This document shows, piece by piece, positions 12,501-25,400 of a DNA stretch of 64,000 bases (position 1 is the stretch's first letter; each line of letters opens with the position of its first letter). A program made the translations under genes and the position numbers. The notes under the pieces were generated by a model. That model was not told the DNA's origin, did no database searches, and worked only from the letters and a program-made list of their open reading frames with translations. This DNA is from Acanthaster planci (lineage: Eukaryota; Echinodermata; Asteroidea; Valvatida; Acanthasteridae): positions 601,022 to 665,021 of the forward strand of contig NW_019091469.1 of NCBI RefSeq assembly GCF_001949145.1, written 5' to 3'.

Positions 12501-15500
12501 AAGTTGCAGAAACAGACAGAGACACTGCTGGATTAAAGGACTCCTTTTCTGAAATCGAACAAAGCTTCATTTTTTCCTACCTAACAAGAACTGAAAATTG
12601 TAAAAATGCCAGAGAAAAGAGAGAAAATATACGAAGAATTTACATATCATTTATGCAACTTATTCTTGGTAATTATTTTATCAAAAAGTGTAAATCTAAG
12701 TAGATTTTAGTGGATCTGCTCTACATCACTGAAGAAAACACACTAAAGAGATACATGTACAAATGATGTTACTGTCTTTAGCATTCAATTAATTATACAT
12801 TCAACATTTGAAGAAAATATACTCAAGGACTCCAAAAGACCTGAATACCAGGATTTGGAATTATATTTGTTGAGGATTGAGGACTTATTGCATGGTTTAC
12901 AGGTGACAGAGCCAGAAAACAGCTTACATGTAAATGGTTTTCTGAATATTTGCTAATTTTTTTTGGTAAGAAAGGCATTCATGCTATGAGATACATCCTT
13001 GTAAAATCAGACAGAAGTTAAGGGGAGGAAAGTGTTGAATACAAGCGGATGAGATTTTGGCAAGGAAGTCAATTCCATACCATTTGCTTTCATCTGGATT
13101 CGACATTCCATCTTGAAATTGTGAAGTTTGAGAGTTAGGAACTTCTGGATTATGCAACAAAAATACACAGAAAAGAGCTTGATCTAAGGCTTGCTTTTCC
13201 AGCATGTAATACTTGGCTCTCACTTCAAATCTTCCAAAGCTGAATTTCAAATACAAATAATTAACCTGGAAATGATTGATTACAAATTCCAGTATTGAGT
13301 TTAACGTCTTCCTTTTGTTACGATTTTGTCCAATTTTACAAGAACATGTCACATACACAAGCCCCTCATTTCTTCTTAAACTTGAACATGTAAATTCTCA
13401 AGTCCAATCTCAGTTCAGTGTGATAAGTACTAATCTCAGGATCTTCTGAAACAAATTTTCGTTTCAATGTTCTGTATAATCGAGAACTACAAAATTACAG
13501 AAAAACATACTGCATGCAGCGATTTCAACTATAGACAGATTTATGATTAATACGAAATAATAATACTGTTATTTGTTAACATTGGCCAGCTGTTAAAAAT
13601 ATATAGCTGGTGTTACAAATTTGACTAATATATCTATGTTAAAGATTTTTTGGAACTAAGTGACAATTATCTTTTCCTTTTCATGGATGCTCGTTGGGTC
13701 ATTTTTTTCCCACCACCTTTTTTTTTACAGGGTTCACGCATTAAAAACAGAATTCCCAGTACACAAATGTTTGATTCACTCATCATATATATGCAAGAAA
13801 ATTCCATCTCAAGTCCATGATTTGTGAATACACATGACAACTTTATTCAGAGCAGAGTCATTAGGAGCAGTTTACAACATAGCAATCAAGCAGTTGCCTG
13901 GCAACATTTGCACATTACCTCACACTTGGCCATCTGTTCTCCATCGCTCAGAGAATCCAATTCAAAATGCCTTTGAGACCTTGTAAATACACTCATTATT
14001 ATTATGACTTGAGGTAACAGTGCCCCTTGAATAGTCCATACATTTAATGATGAAAGCCAACACTGCCAAGCTCAGGTGTAAAGGGAATACCGTTAATTGT
14101 GGAGATGTTGGCCATTTTCAATGACGCAAAGAGAAATTGGCCTCTTCATGGTCAACTCAAAGTGGCACAGTTGTGAGCAACAATTGTTGCTATTCCTAAC
14201 TTAATGTGTGGTGTGTAACACAAGTGAAAGCTATCAATGAGCTCAGCTAATGCATACACACTCATCTTAATTTTCCCACGAGTGATTACAACTTGTCAAA
14301 ATGCACAGACACCTCAAACTTCAACAAAAGCCAGATTGGTCTACCGACACAGAGTATTTCAGTTTTGTTTTTTTTTTCACTGGATTCCAAACACTGTTAC
14401 ACAGTTCAGCGTAAGCTCCAGCATCGTCGTGTGAGGGAATTGTAAACCTCCGCTTCAAAAAACACAGAGTTGAAGAAAGCTCAGCCGGGCTTGCACAATC
14501 CTGTCAGGATATCTATGGGCCCTGGGCATGAATGCTCGAGGGCACTTTGAGGTATGCATGTACTTGTAAAAATGAAATGAGGGTATGGCATTGGTGACCA
14601 AGGTCTAGGTCCCCACATCACTTATCACAAATGAAAGTGAACTAATTTTGAAAATGGCGTCGGCAATATTGTGACCTATGTGGAGTATTCTTCCTGCCAG
14701 AACACCGCAAGTTCAGGCACGCAAATGCAACAGACACATTTTCCCCATTATGAATTTAAGATATGCCTTCTCCTCACTGCCGAGTTTTAATATCACATAC
14801 AGCCAGAGGGCCCTTTCATGGCTCGGTTAAAATCACAATCAAAGAATCTCGGCTGACTAAAGGAGCAGCCTTAGCGTGTTTCACATGGCATTTTGAACTG
14901 CATGTTAGCATTCATTCCGCAACCAAGGATTCTGTGTATACAGGGTAACAGCAGAACCTCTGCACTAGCACAAGTGCACGAGTGAAAATCGGGGGTCGTG
15001 AATGCAAATTCCATTTTTATTAGAAACAAATGTATACGTGTGATGTTGGGCGAATACAAGTCAATTCACACACTCCAGAATGCCTTTACACTTGTCATAT
15101 TTCTACTCCTCGCCAGGCAAGACCTTTTAAATCCGGTTAAGAATAACACAACGGACTGCAACATTGGCGTATGTTTTCCACAAATGATACAGGAGTTCCT
15201 AATCCATGTGAGCACCTCTGAAGTTCAGGTAAATTCATGAGTGTACTTAGAACCGATGTCTAGGTTTGACTTTGTTCTGCATTCTCCATGTATCTCCCTC
15301 TGTATTTGAATCAGGCTTTTGCCCATAACTCCCTTTTAATAGTAACTCTTGTGTACTAATATTCAGTGTAAAATTTGTCCAATGCTACCACACTGTCAAC
15401 AAGGCAACACTTAGCTCTACACCTTGCAAAAATGCAGAGACTCATGTACTGCAGGAAGGCATCTGTATGTGACATTAAACAGGAATATCTATCGGTGAGA

Positions 15501-15676
15501 TTAACACCTTACATTCACAAGCTCTACATGACACCATTTCACTATCTTCTTCCAAAAACTGACCCCACAGACTTGGCTTTTTTCTCTGAATACATCTAAG
15601 AGACTACGATTTCACAACATGGGTGAAGGCACAGGCTAGTTGTGTTATTTGCATTGCTGCAACAGCTGTTGAATAA

Positions 15677-15682
15677 TTTATT
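15677..15682 (-). terminator. Candidate polyadenylation signal for SH3RF
   Basis: AATAAA on the minus strand about 630 nt after the SH3RF stop. It is the first canonical hexamer I see downstream. Other AATAAA hexamers on this strand (near 13844, 10690, 6210 and 471) would give longer 3' UTRs, so the site choice is open. Confidence 0.3.
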
Positions 15683-16309
15683 CACACTCAAAAATATCCT
15701 TTTTTTTTGTTCTATGTTACAGAGTGATCTTGCACTTATAAACTTTAATTCATTTTTCCATCCGAAGAATGCTTTCCGGCTTTTTCTGCTCTCAAACCAA
15801 CGTTCATATAAATATTTTATATCATATGCGCAGGTGCATGTACTAGATGAAACACTGCAGAAATTGATTGACACTGGCTTTGAAGACGACTATTACACAC
15901 AGAAATCTGTGTACACAAACTATTATCAACGGGCTAATTACACAAACAACATTTGGACACGGGTTGCAAGACAATGGAAGCATTTGTGACTGCACTTAAG
16001 TACAGATTTAGATTAATCTTTGGTAGCACATTCTTTGATAATGGTGTGGTTGCTGGAAGGGAGCTTGGGGTCAAAACGGACCCCGTTGCACAGTGAAGCC
16101 TGCTTCAGGTTCCAGTAAGACATGGTACCAACCTCTGTAAGCATAGGCAAGATATGATCAGCTATGTTCATTAATGCCAAAAGACAGATTCCCAGAACCC
16201 AATGTCAACTGGAACATTCTAGGTGATGGGCAGCAAAACTCTTTTGGAGACAAAAACGGGGGAAAAATTGGGGGGCAGGGGTGCGACTTTACTGATCAAA
16301 CTGTCTGAC

Positions 16310-16478
16310 CTAGTAGCTCTCCACGAAGCTTCCAGGGAAGAGACCCGTTTTGCCTGTCCTTTGCTGCGTGCCCTTGAACCATCCATCCTCCCGCTTGTTG
16401 TGAACGAAGACCGTGTCGCCCACCTTGAGTTCCAGCTCGGCGTCGGTGTTTGGCGGGTAGGGGACTGTTACTCGATAG
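16310..16478 (-). CDS. SH3RF1: SH3RF coding exon 11: SH3-4 and stop
   Basis: Acceptor TTGTTTCAG at 16479. Encodes [32 protein letters not shown] and [11 protein letters not shown], then TAG at 16312-16310. The C-terminal SH3 of human SH3RF1 (YPPQSEAELELKEGD...[11 protein letters not shown]...[11 protein letters not shown]) ends at the same place, so the gene is complete at its 3' coding end. Confidence 0.96.
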
Positions 16479-19400
16479 CTGAAACAAAAAAATTGAAATA
16501 TTGCTACAAAATTACTGGGTACCTTTCTCATGGCCAAAGTTTAATTTGGGATTGGGACTGGAAATGTCATAAACGGGGAACATGAAACTTATCTCATAAT
16601 TTAGAACTGTAATTTTTGGCCCTATCTCCAAGGACACGTTTACTCTGAACTGTCATCAGACATGCAATGTCTTACTATAGGACAATAAGCCTTTTTCGAT
16701 ATCGAGAAGTTGCAATTACGACTCAAACTTTAAGGACACATAACATCAGGAATACTGCCATTTTTCTCAAATTCACAGAGGATTTTGTGCACAATCTGCT
16801 ATTCTGACTGGTTAAAGACTTTAGCTTTATAAACTTCATAATTACACAAGCATTTTTCCTTTGGAATTTGGTTTACCGTTCTCGGACAAGTGGAGTTGTC
16901 TTGGGTGGCTTGTCCCTTCTCTCTACGGCAGTAGCACCGTCGCTGACACCCTCAGCCCCCTGGGATGTCTCTTCCCCACTCCCCTCCCCCTGCGCACCAG
17001 CTGGGGAGGTGGACAGGGTGAGACTAGGGTTGGGGCAATGCTCGGTGGGCAGAGCCTCCTGTCCGTCAGGGAGGGAGCTGCCACGGGCCAGCGGGACCGG
17101 GGCTCCTTCTTCAGGACTCCCCTGGGCTCGCTTTTTGGAGACTTTACGATCCTTCTTCTCCTTCTGCAGTGAACACAGAAGTCAAATAATCAGTTTCAAA
17201 TAAACCCGAGAGGATTCTGCAAACATTTCCAACAGCTGTATTTTTGAGTACCCCGATCTTAGACAGTCTGAGCTTGTTGGCAAATTTTGTGAGACTTGGG
17301 ATGAAAGGCCCAGGGAGATGGTGTAGGATTCTGTGTGAGTTGGGACATACAAGGTTCATTGTGTGCAGTGTCTGACTTGCTGTACCAACTGATGGACTAT
17401 GCTTGATTTTGTCGGGTTTAGTACTGTTCAGTGCAAGTCATCCTATATTGCATAGACCCATCCATACCATATCACTCAAACTCCAACGGGCTCATTCTGT
17501 TGGAGTTGATCAGGTTTGGTACAGTCACCTGCATGTACAAGTACATTGACAAGTACACTATACATATACCCGCTGGATTTTGTGAGGTTCAGTGTGCTTT
17601 CTAGTGCAGGAGCCTAGGGGGTTAGGGTTAACAGGGATGCCAGGTAGAGTCTGAAATGAAGGCCAGAGAAGCCTAAATATCCCTTGTTGGGGCATAAAAT
17701 TAGTCCAACATTTCAAATGAAAACCTTGAAATTAGGCTTATGCCTGAAAACTGGCATTCCTGTATGAATACATCTAACAGGGTATATTCTCCTTTAGAAA
17801 AAAAACTGCCACAGTTTAAGCTGATTACTTGACGACCTCCAGCAAGTTTTGACAAGCAGCAGCTCAAAAAGCAAAAAAACACAAAAACAACAACAAAAAT
17901 GACTTTTAAACGTTTTTTAAGCAGTGCCAAAAATCGTGCCTCAAATCTTAACCTCCACAGGTGCGGCATTTTGCAAGTGTGCTGATAGACAGACACTACC
18001 ACAGCAACAAGTGTAAAACGGAAAGCTGGAAAGAAAATCATTATCTCAGAGAAGTACGCACGAGATAAACTGCAGAGCTCCTTACCTTGTCCGTCTTACC
18101 AGGACCGGCAAGGGAGGGCGCTACACAATCAGGTGCGGTGGCATTTGGTGGGGGTGCAAATGACATTGTATCGGATACCCTGTATATACTAGGACTACTA
18201 GGCTTGCTGTGCGGAGGCTGCATAGAGGAAGGCATTACAACAGTTTGCTTGCTTTGGTGGGGCTGTGGTGGTGATGACGATGCTGCCGTTGTGGCAGCAA
18301 GGCTATTGCTAAGGGAAGGCTTGCTGGGCTGTTGGTGTTGCGGCTGTGAATAGGGCTGACCAGAGCCGGAAGCAACAGGTTGCATTTGGGCATTGCTTTG
18401 TGGCGGGTGCTGCTGGGAGGTAGCGGCTTTGGCTTGCACTGTCCTGCGTGACCGCACCGGGTCGTTGTCGCTCTCACTGTGACGCCGTGGTTTCAGGGCC
18501 TGCTGCTGTTGCTTGGCCTGGCCTTCTACGGCCGGTAATTGTGCAGAGTGACGTTTGCCTTTGGCACTGGAGCTACTGAGGTGGACCTCTACCTGTGGGG
18601 GAGTGGACTGGGGCAGGTTGGCACCGGTGCTTGCTCCCCTGGGTGACCCCTGACCCAAAACAGGTGATCCCCGTGGCCTTGAGACAGCACTGCCTCCATC
18701 AGTTGTGGCCGTATTGTCCAGCGCCCCAGGTTGAGGTGAGCTGGGGCTTCGTCCTCTCTGGATTAGTCCATTATGAGTCGGAGGTGATCCCACTGCAGCT
18801 TGTCCAGAAGATGCCCTTGGCCGAACACTGATGGGTGCACTTGATATCCCTGTGTGTCGGGTTTGTACACCTTGTGACTGCGGCATTGGCAGTTGCAGGG
18901 TACCAGCAGGACCCAACTGTGCCTGTCCGATACTAGTTTTTGCCAACGTGGCAGCAGTTTGTGTCCCCACAGTAGGGGGACTCCCCCTGACATTCCTGTC
19001 GGAATGGGTTGATGTGGCCCTGGCCTGCCCCACTGATGAAAGACCTGGGCGTACTGGGTAATTAGGCGGGGGAGGTCTGAACTGCAATTGCTGGGCAGCG
19101 CGCTCACTCTGGAGCTGTGCAACAGTTTTCTGTCCATCAGGAATTTGCGACATGGCCCTGCGCTCCATCTGTGCTGGCTGGGCAGGGGGCATGGATTGGG
19201 CCATCTGGCCGGCAGGCCGAGAGGCGCTGGCAACAGGCCGGGAACCAGTTGTTTGAGTTGTGGCTGTGCTTTGACTAACAGGCGGCGACGTCATGGAGGC
19301 ATCAGTTGTTGCTGCTGCAGCTGCAGCTGCTGCAGTGCGCTGGGCCGCCATCCGCGAGGCGGCATCACTCAACACCCTCGGCCTCATCCCCTGCATGGGG

Positions 19401-22400
19401 CTAGGGCTACCGGGGGCCTCAGAGGGCGGGGCTCGCTGGGCTGTGCTGGGGGCGGCCCGTGATGCTGCATCGCTAGGTAGGCGTGGCCGGATGCCCTGGC
19501 TGGCTGATGAGGTAGCAGCAGGCGTGGCCTGCAGGGGTCTAGAGTCGGCAGCTGTGGTCGTTGCTTTTCTGGCAGGTCTTTCATGCCTGCGGATAAGTCA
19601 ACAAGTGCACCCCTTAATCCCATTCAGTCAACTAATTGGCTATCAGCACAAATGACAAAGGGATTTTGGTATCTAGCGCAATCATCCCTAGGGCTGACAC
19701 ACTGGATGTGTGTTAGATGTGTGTCAGACATGTGCGCGTATCAGTGCTGTAGTCGGGACCAATTGAGACCTTCACAAGACCAACACAAGACCTCCAGTCT
19801 GCATTCACGTCACAGGCTATTAAATGAACTGCAACAAAAGCATTCCTTTGTCATTGTTCACATTGTTACTTGTAACTGGTCTTGTGTCTGGGTCTTGTGC
19901 ATGGTCTTATGTATGGTCTTGTGATGGTCTCAGCTGCAATCTGGCGCATATGTGTGTGGATGAAACAGATTATGCACGAGTGATGTTTACATCATAAAGT
20001 CCACACAAATTGTTCCTTCCACAAAAACATATATCGCCCTGAAAAGGCAAGTAACAATGTGCCAAGAAATACCAGTTATGTATAAACAACTTGTGATTTC
20101 ACTGCAATGTCTATCACAAGTCACATTTTTGATCATGAGATTGAAGAGACAAAAGCCACAAAGTGCACATCAAAATTCCACTTTCAAGAGAGTTAATGCC
20201 TCAGACTTCAGTTTCCTTCAATCGATTTTTAAGAACTCAAAAAGGTAGATCAGGGAAGACTGGTACCTGTAAGCCTGCATGTAGTTTCCAGGGAACACAC
20301 CTAAGTCACCGGTCTTTACTGACATCCCCTTAAACCAGCCATCTTTGCATTTCTCTGTCACGGTGTAGAAGTCGCCCTTCTTGAGTTCCAGTTCATCTGC
20401 CTTGGTGGGCTTGAAGGAGTACATAGCAATGTAACTGGGTTGAGGAGGAGATACACACAAGACTTCAAAGTCAACAAGTTGAGAAGCAAGGAGCAAAAGG
20501 ATCATGGATGGTGGCTATCCATGCAAAGTTCAAGTACTAATTTCTGGCAAAGAAGACACCGATTGGTGGGAATGTCTTTGTAACCGGGTTTGTGTACGCA
20601 TCCCAGATACCTGCAATGACCGTATATTCAAACAGACATTGCTCACAGGTGTTTAGTGCAGGTTGCATCAAACCTGTATCTCCATGCAATAAGTTCCTAA
20701 CAAAAGACCATCACAGCATGTCTTATTTCAACTCGCAGCAGGTTGGCGCACGGAACAGACTTGCCACGAAGCCAGACATCATGACTTATACGCTTGGCAA
20801 CTGCCCAACAAGTTAACTGTGAATAAGTTTTTGTCACACAATATTAAGTTTAATACTAGGTTTAGTAACTACTGAATTCAGTTCAACTACTGAATGTATA
20901 TGTACTGCTTACTTCAATCCCGTCATTTTTTTCTCAGTAAAAAGTAGGAAGTATTAAAGTATACAATGCCTAGTAACACTGCGTCAGTGTCAGGCAAAGA
21001 CCTTCAGCACCTGCTAGGCCTTTACCTCTTTCATGGATCTTCCAGCCCTAAGATAAACATGACCTCTCCATCAAGGTAATATCTAAACCAGCAGTGCAAC
21101 ACTTGCAAACACGATACTAATGCAGGGAGTCTTGCTCTAGGCATCTGAATTATTCAGTGATGTGTCATGTGCATAAAAATGGTTCTGTGATGAGCTGATA
21201 AAACTGGGCAAATGCTGCAGCATAGCACAGATATGTATGAGGTATCCTGACAACATTCCTGATATAAGATGGCTGGCATGCATGACTCATCTTCTCCGAT
21301 CAGAGATAGGCTGGGGTCAATTTCATAAGGCCGATAAGCACAGAAATTTACTTGGCCAAGAAATGGGGAGCCAAAGTTTGTAACCAGCTAGAGTATCATG
21401 CGTTTCATGTTTATAGAGGCAAGGTCTGAGCAGTTTAGTGGTCTGTTTTGCTTAGCACATGAATTTCCAACATTATTTTTTCCTCTATGAAATTTTCCCC
21501 CAGTTCCTAAGGTACCAACAGATATGATGTCATGGTAAAAGTTGCTTAGAGTTGACCCTTACGCTTCTCCTTAAACTTACACTTCTACTTTTGGCTTGGG
21601 TGAGGCTGGTGCCTCTCCGACGAATCGGAACTCAGCATTGCCAGCCTGGGTGACAGTCGGGGAAGCAGCCACGCTAGGCGAGTTGGGCCCTCGAGTGCTG
21701 CTAGCAGGAACCTAGAAAAATAGAAAATTGATACATCATGATGAAAGGCAGTGAATGCTTGAAGGGGTTTCATTTTGACATTATTTACTCAGGCATCTTG
21801 TCTAATATAAGTCATGGATGGGACAGTTTACAAATTGTAACATTTAAACAAACAAAAACAAACAAACAAACAAACAAACAAACCAAAATTTTCAAAATCC
21901 AGCAACAGTATATGCATCATCTGTCCTCCAATTTCACGTGAAAACAGAAATTATGTCTGTAAAATTATTTCTCACAGTAGCATGACAGGCACTGTGGTAT
22001 GTATCTATAGTGTTTGATGGTTTCAATACATGGTATCTATGGTATTGATCATTGCTCACAGAACTGCCGACATGCAACCTGGGTGTTGCATAAAAGCTAA
22101 GTGTTCAAACAGTGTAGAAATTTAAACTGTTTGAAGTGCTTGGGAAAAGTTTCAAAAAAATTGACAAAATTAAAAATGGATTCCCATTCATAATACTGGG
22201 GTTATAGAAACTGGACGTGAAGCAAGATCTAACCTGTGAAATGCCAGTTAGAGGAGCTGGCTTCTTCCGTGCAGATACTGCTGCTGATGCCTCTCCTGCT
22301 GCTGCTGTGGTACCAGCACTCGTGGAAGCCGCTGCGGTACCAGCCGCAGCCTGCTGCGACACCGAGGTCGCCTTGCTGTCAATGAGGTTGGCCGCGGTGG

Positions 22401-25400
22401 GATTGCTGGAGCGTACCAGGACGGGGGAACTGATCTCCATGGAATGCCGGTTGCTGTTGCTGCCGCTGCCGCTTGCTGCAGCACTGCTGGTGCTGGTGCT
22501 TGCACTGGTTGTGGTGCTTGGCTGGGGGTCCTTGCTCTTGCTCTGGGCAGAACCGCTCAGGCCCAGGAGAGAGGTGAAAGAGTGGCGTTTGGCTTTGTTT
22601 TTACTGAGAAGGCAAGTAGTGAAATAGCATACCATTTTTTGCACGTCATACAAGATTAGAAGAAAATCTACTCTAGCTATAATAAAATTAAAAAAGCAAA
22701 ACGAAAAATTATTTACTTTGCAACAAAAAAACAAAGAAACAAAGAAGTTCTGACCTTTCTCTGGTTTTTACATGTATTACTGTGGTTGATTTGTATAATT
22801 GTAAAGTGAATGTAAGTATAAATGAAACGATGCAAGAATGTACAGAGGCAGTTCTCTGTGTACATAACCCTAGAGATGTCTCATCTGTCAGACAATGGTA
22901 CCAGTTACTTTTCAGCACGCAGTCTAAAGCCGTGTTCCCAATTGGACTTTTTCTTCCGGGCACACAGAAACTTACTGCGACATTCCTTTGTGTCCATCTA
23001 TCCCGCATTCCCACATGGACTTTTTTTAACCGTAACAGAATGTTTACTTGCAGTGTTAGGCCTAATAAGACCAGCTGATTACACTACCTGCGCTGTACAA
23101 ATCATGACGAAATTGGCAAAATCTAGCAAAAACAAAGACCAAAATCAGACGAATTCGGCCAAATCTGCCACGAAGAGAACGAACCCATACAGGATAAGCC
23201 TTGTACACAATGTGTGCATAGCTTTATCCAGGAACGTTTCACTGTGTATGCAAGGCATGCGAGGTTCGCAGGTTTAGCACGGTCGCAGTCAGTCTACATT
23301 GTATGGGAATTGTTCCCATGGGACTTTTTTGCGCCCCTGCTAACTTACTGTGGATGCGCAAAAATCTTCCACGACCCTTTTTAGCCTGTTAGATTTATAT
23401 TGCGATTGCGGTAAGTTGACAGGGTTGAATTTAATTTTGTAATTCTACAGGAAAGCCGCGGTAAGTTAACCAAAAAAAGGTCCAATGGGAACACGGCTGA
23501 TATGGTTGAAACTATGAACAACTGGCGTGTACAGTGGGCCAGTTTTCTGAGGACGGATGCAAGGGAATGCACCGAATTCAATTCAAGAGGTGCTCCTTGA
23601 AAATTTTCTTTAAATTGCAGCTTTGGTGGGGGGGGATAGGCAGCTTGCTGTTTCGGTGACAGGAAAAATTGCTACATGAATAATTACATTTCTCCATCAA
23701 GAGGTCACAGCCACCAATTATTACCCCTTGTTCCCAGGAGATTTATGACACTGACCTGCCACCCTCCTGACTGGATCCCGCCTGATCGGGGCTGCTCCCT
23801 GCATCCCCGCTACCTTGCGACTGATGGGGCGGTCCGGAGCTGCTATCAAGACCAGCGTGTGCATCCACCAGCGCCTTGGCTGTACCATTGAGCTGACGGG
23901 GGAGGCATGAAGGACAGTATTGGAAAGAAATGGCTCTCATTTGGTGGTTTCAAGTACCAGCTTGTCTTGCAGCCATCAGTTTTGTTTATGGCTACAGCAG
24001 GTTTTTAAACTGGAAAAAACAAACAGTGTGCCGCTTCACTGGGCACTTTATAAGAAAAAGCGGGTCACGATTTGTGTGCCATTACGCAAAAGAGACTTGG
24101 CTTTATTGATCTCCTGTTTGCTTTTGCCATTGATGAGAGGGGATGAGTTGTTTACCCAAGGTGAAGTTTATGTTCATGGGAGACAGTAGACCAGTTAATG
24201 ATGCCCTTGAGCGGAATAACCAACGTGACCATTGGGAAAACAAACCCAAGGACTCCATTTCATGACTGTGCCTGTACAGGTAACGCTGTGAAATGTCCTA
24301 TTAAAAACCGGCACTTCAGACAAGTGTTAACATGCAGACTACAGAGAGTGTCAACGGGTTCAAGTGTTTCTGTACTCTGCACACAAAAAAGCTGCATTTA
24401 ACGGGTTAAATTTACATTATTCCTCACTCCTCGAGATGTTTTCTTAATTGTTTGAACCACAAAAATGGACAAGATACCATTTCAAATTACTTATATGTAA
24501 AACCTGTTGGGGGTAACAAGCCCAACATAAAGTAAGGTGTGGCTGGGTATTACCTGTCTAAACCCTGCAACATCCCCGAAATGCCAGGCGGAGTTTAAGG
24601 ATTATTGAAGCACTGAAGCTAATACAGCCCAAAAATAAATCTGAATGTACTAAACTTCCAAGATCCATATGATTGATCAGTCACTCAATCACAAGCCTCA
24701 CATAATAAAATCTACTGAATATTGATTTGATTCATTTCTTCACTCAAACTTGACATGTTTAACAACAGTGAACAAATAACTTTATTAAATATTATATGTT
24801 ATCAACACTGATATAAAAATTGGAGAAACACTACATAGAAATATTCAGAGCAAAACAAACCCCCCCAAACCAAACTTACAATTCTGGAAAATGTCTATGA
24901 AATGGCAAAAGTTGAAATTTGCCCATGAAGCAAGGCCTTACCTCTACAAATGACAGTGGGAAGATGCCTATCTTGTCTCCTTTCTTGCCTTCCACCCAGT
25001 TCTCATCAACACGCCTGATCACATTCAGAACCTCATCCTGGAAGATAGAGGACAGAGCGGCGAAAGGAAATCATGTCTGATCCAACTTAAAGGCAAATTC
25101 ACTGAGCAGAAACAAATGCCTCACTTAATTAAATGTATATGAATATACACTTTGTTGAATGGTGAGGCATTACAATCCTGAGCTAAGATTCAGTAAGCAC
25201 TAGTAACAATCAATGAGGTTTGAGTTGGAAACTTTTTTTGTGCCAAGCAAGCACATTTATTTACCCTGAAGCTGCACTGGTAAAGCCGTTTCAAAGCTGA
25301 TTTTTTTCCATAAATGCGGGCACTGAAATGCTGGGAACCAGATTCAACTTACACCGTTACTAATATCTGGAGATTTCTAGACATCCCATACAATGCAGCC

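Larger units (their letters stand above)
1..15660. other. 3' flank of SH3RF, no gene recognised
   Basis: All open frames are short, AT-rich and overlap on both strands. None shows a domain. The sequence holds the 51-bp element at 3758, the 204-bp element at 6325, weak repeats at 4685-4972 and a small CpG-richer patch at 9640-10030. Part may be 3' UTR or non-coding RNA, which sequence alone cannot show. Confidence 0.5.

Noticed and set aside
18087-19655. Several plus-strand ORFs of 76-124 aa rich in Cys, Gly and Leu
   Set aside because: Antisense to the GC-rich low-complexity exon 9 of SH3RF.
22217-22627. 136-aa plus-strand Ala/Val/Leu-rich ORF
   Set aside because: Antisense shadow of SH3RF exon 6.
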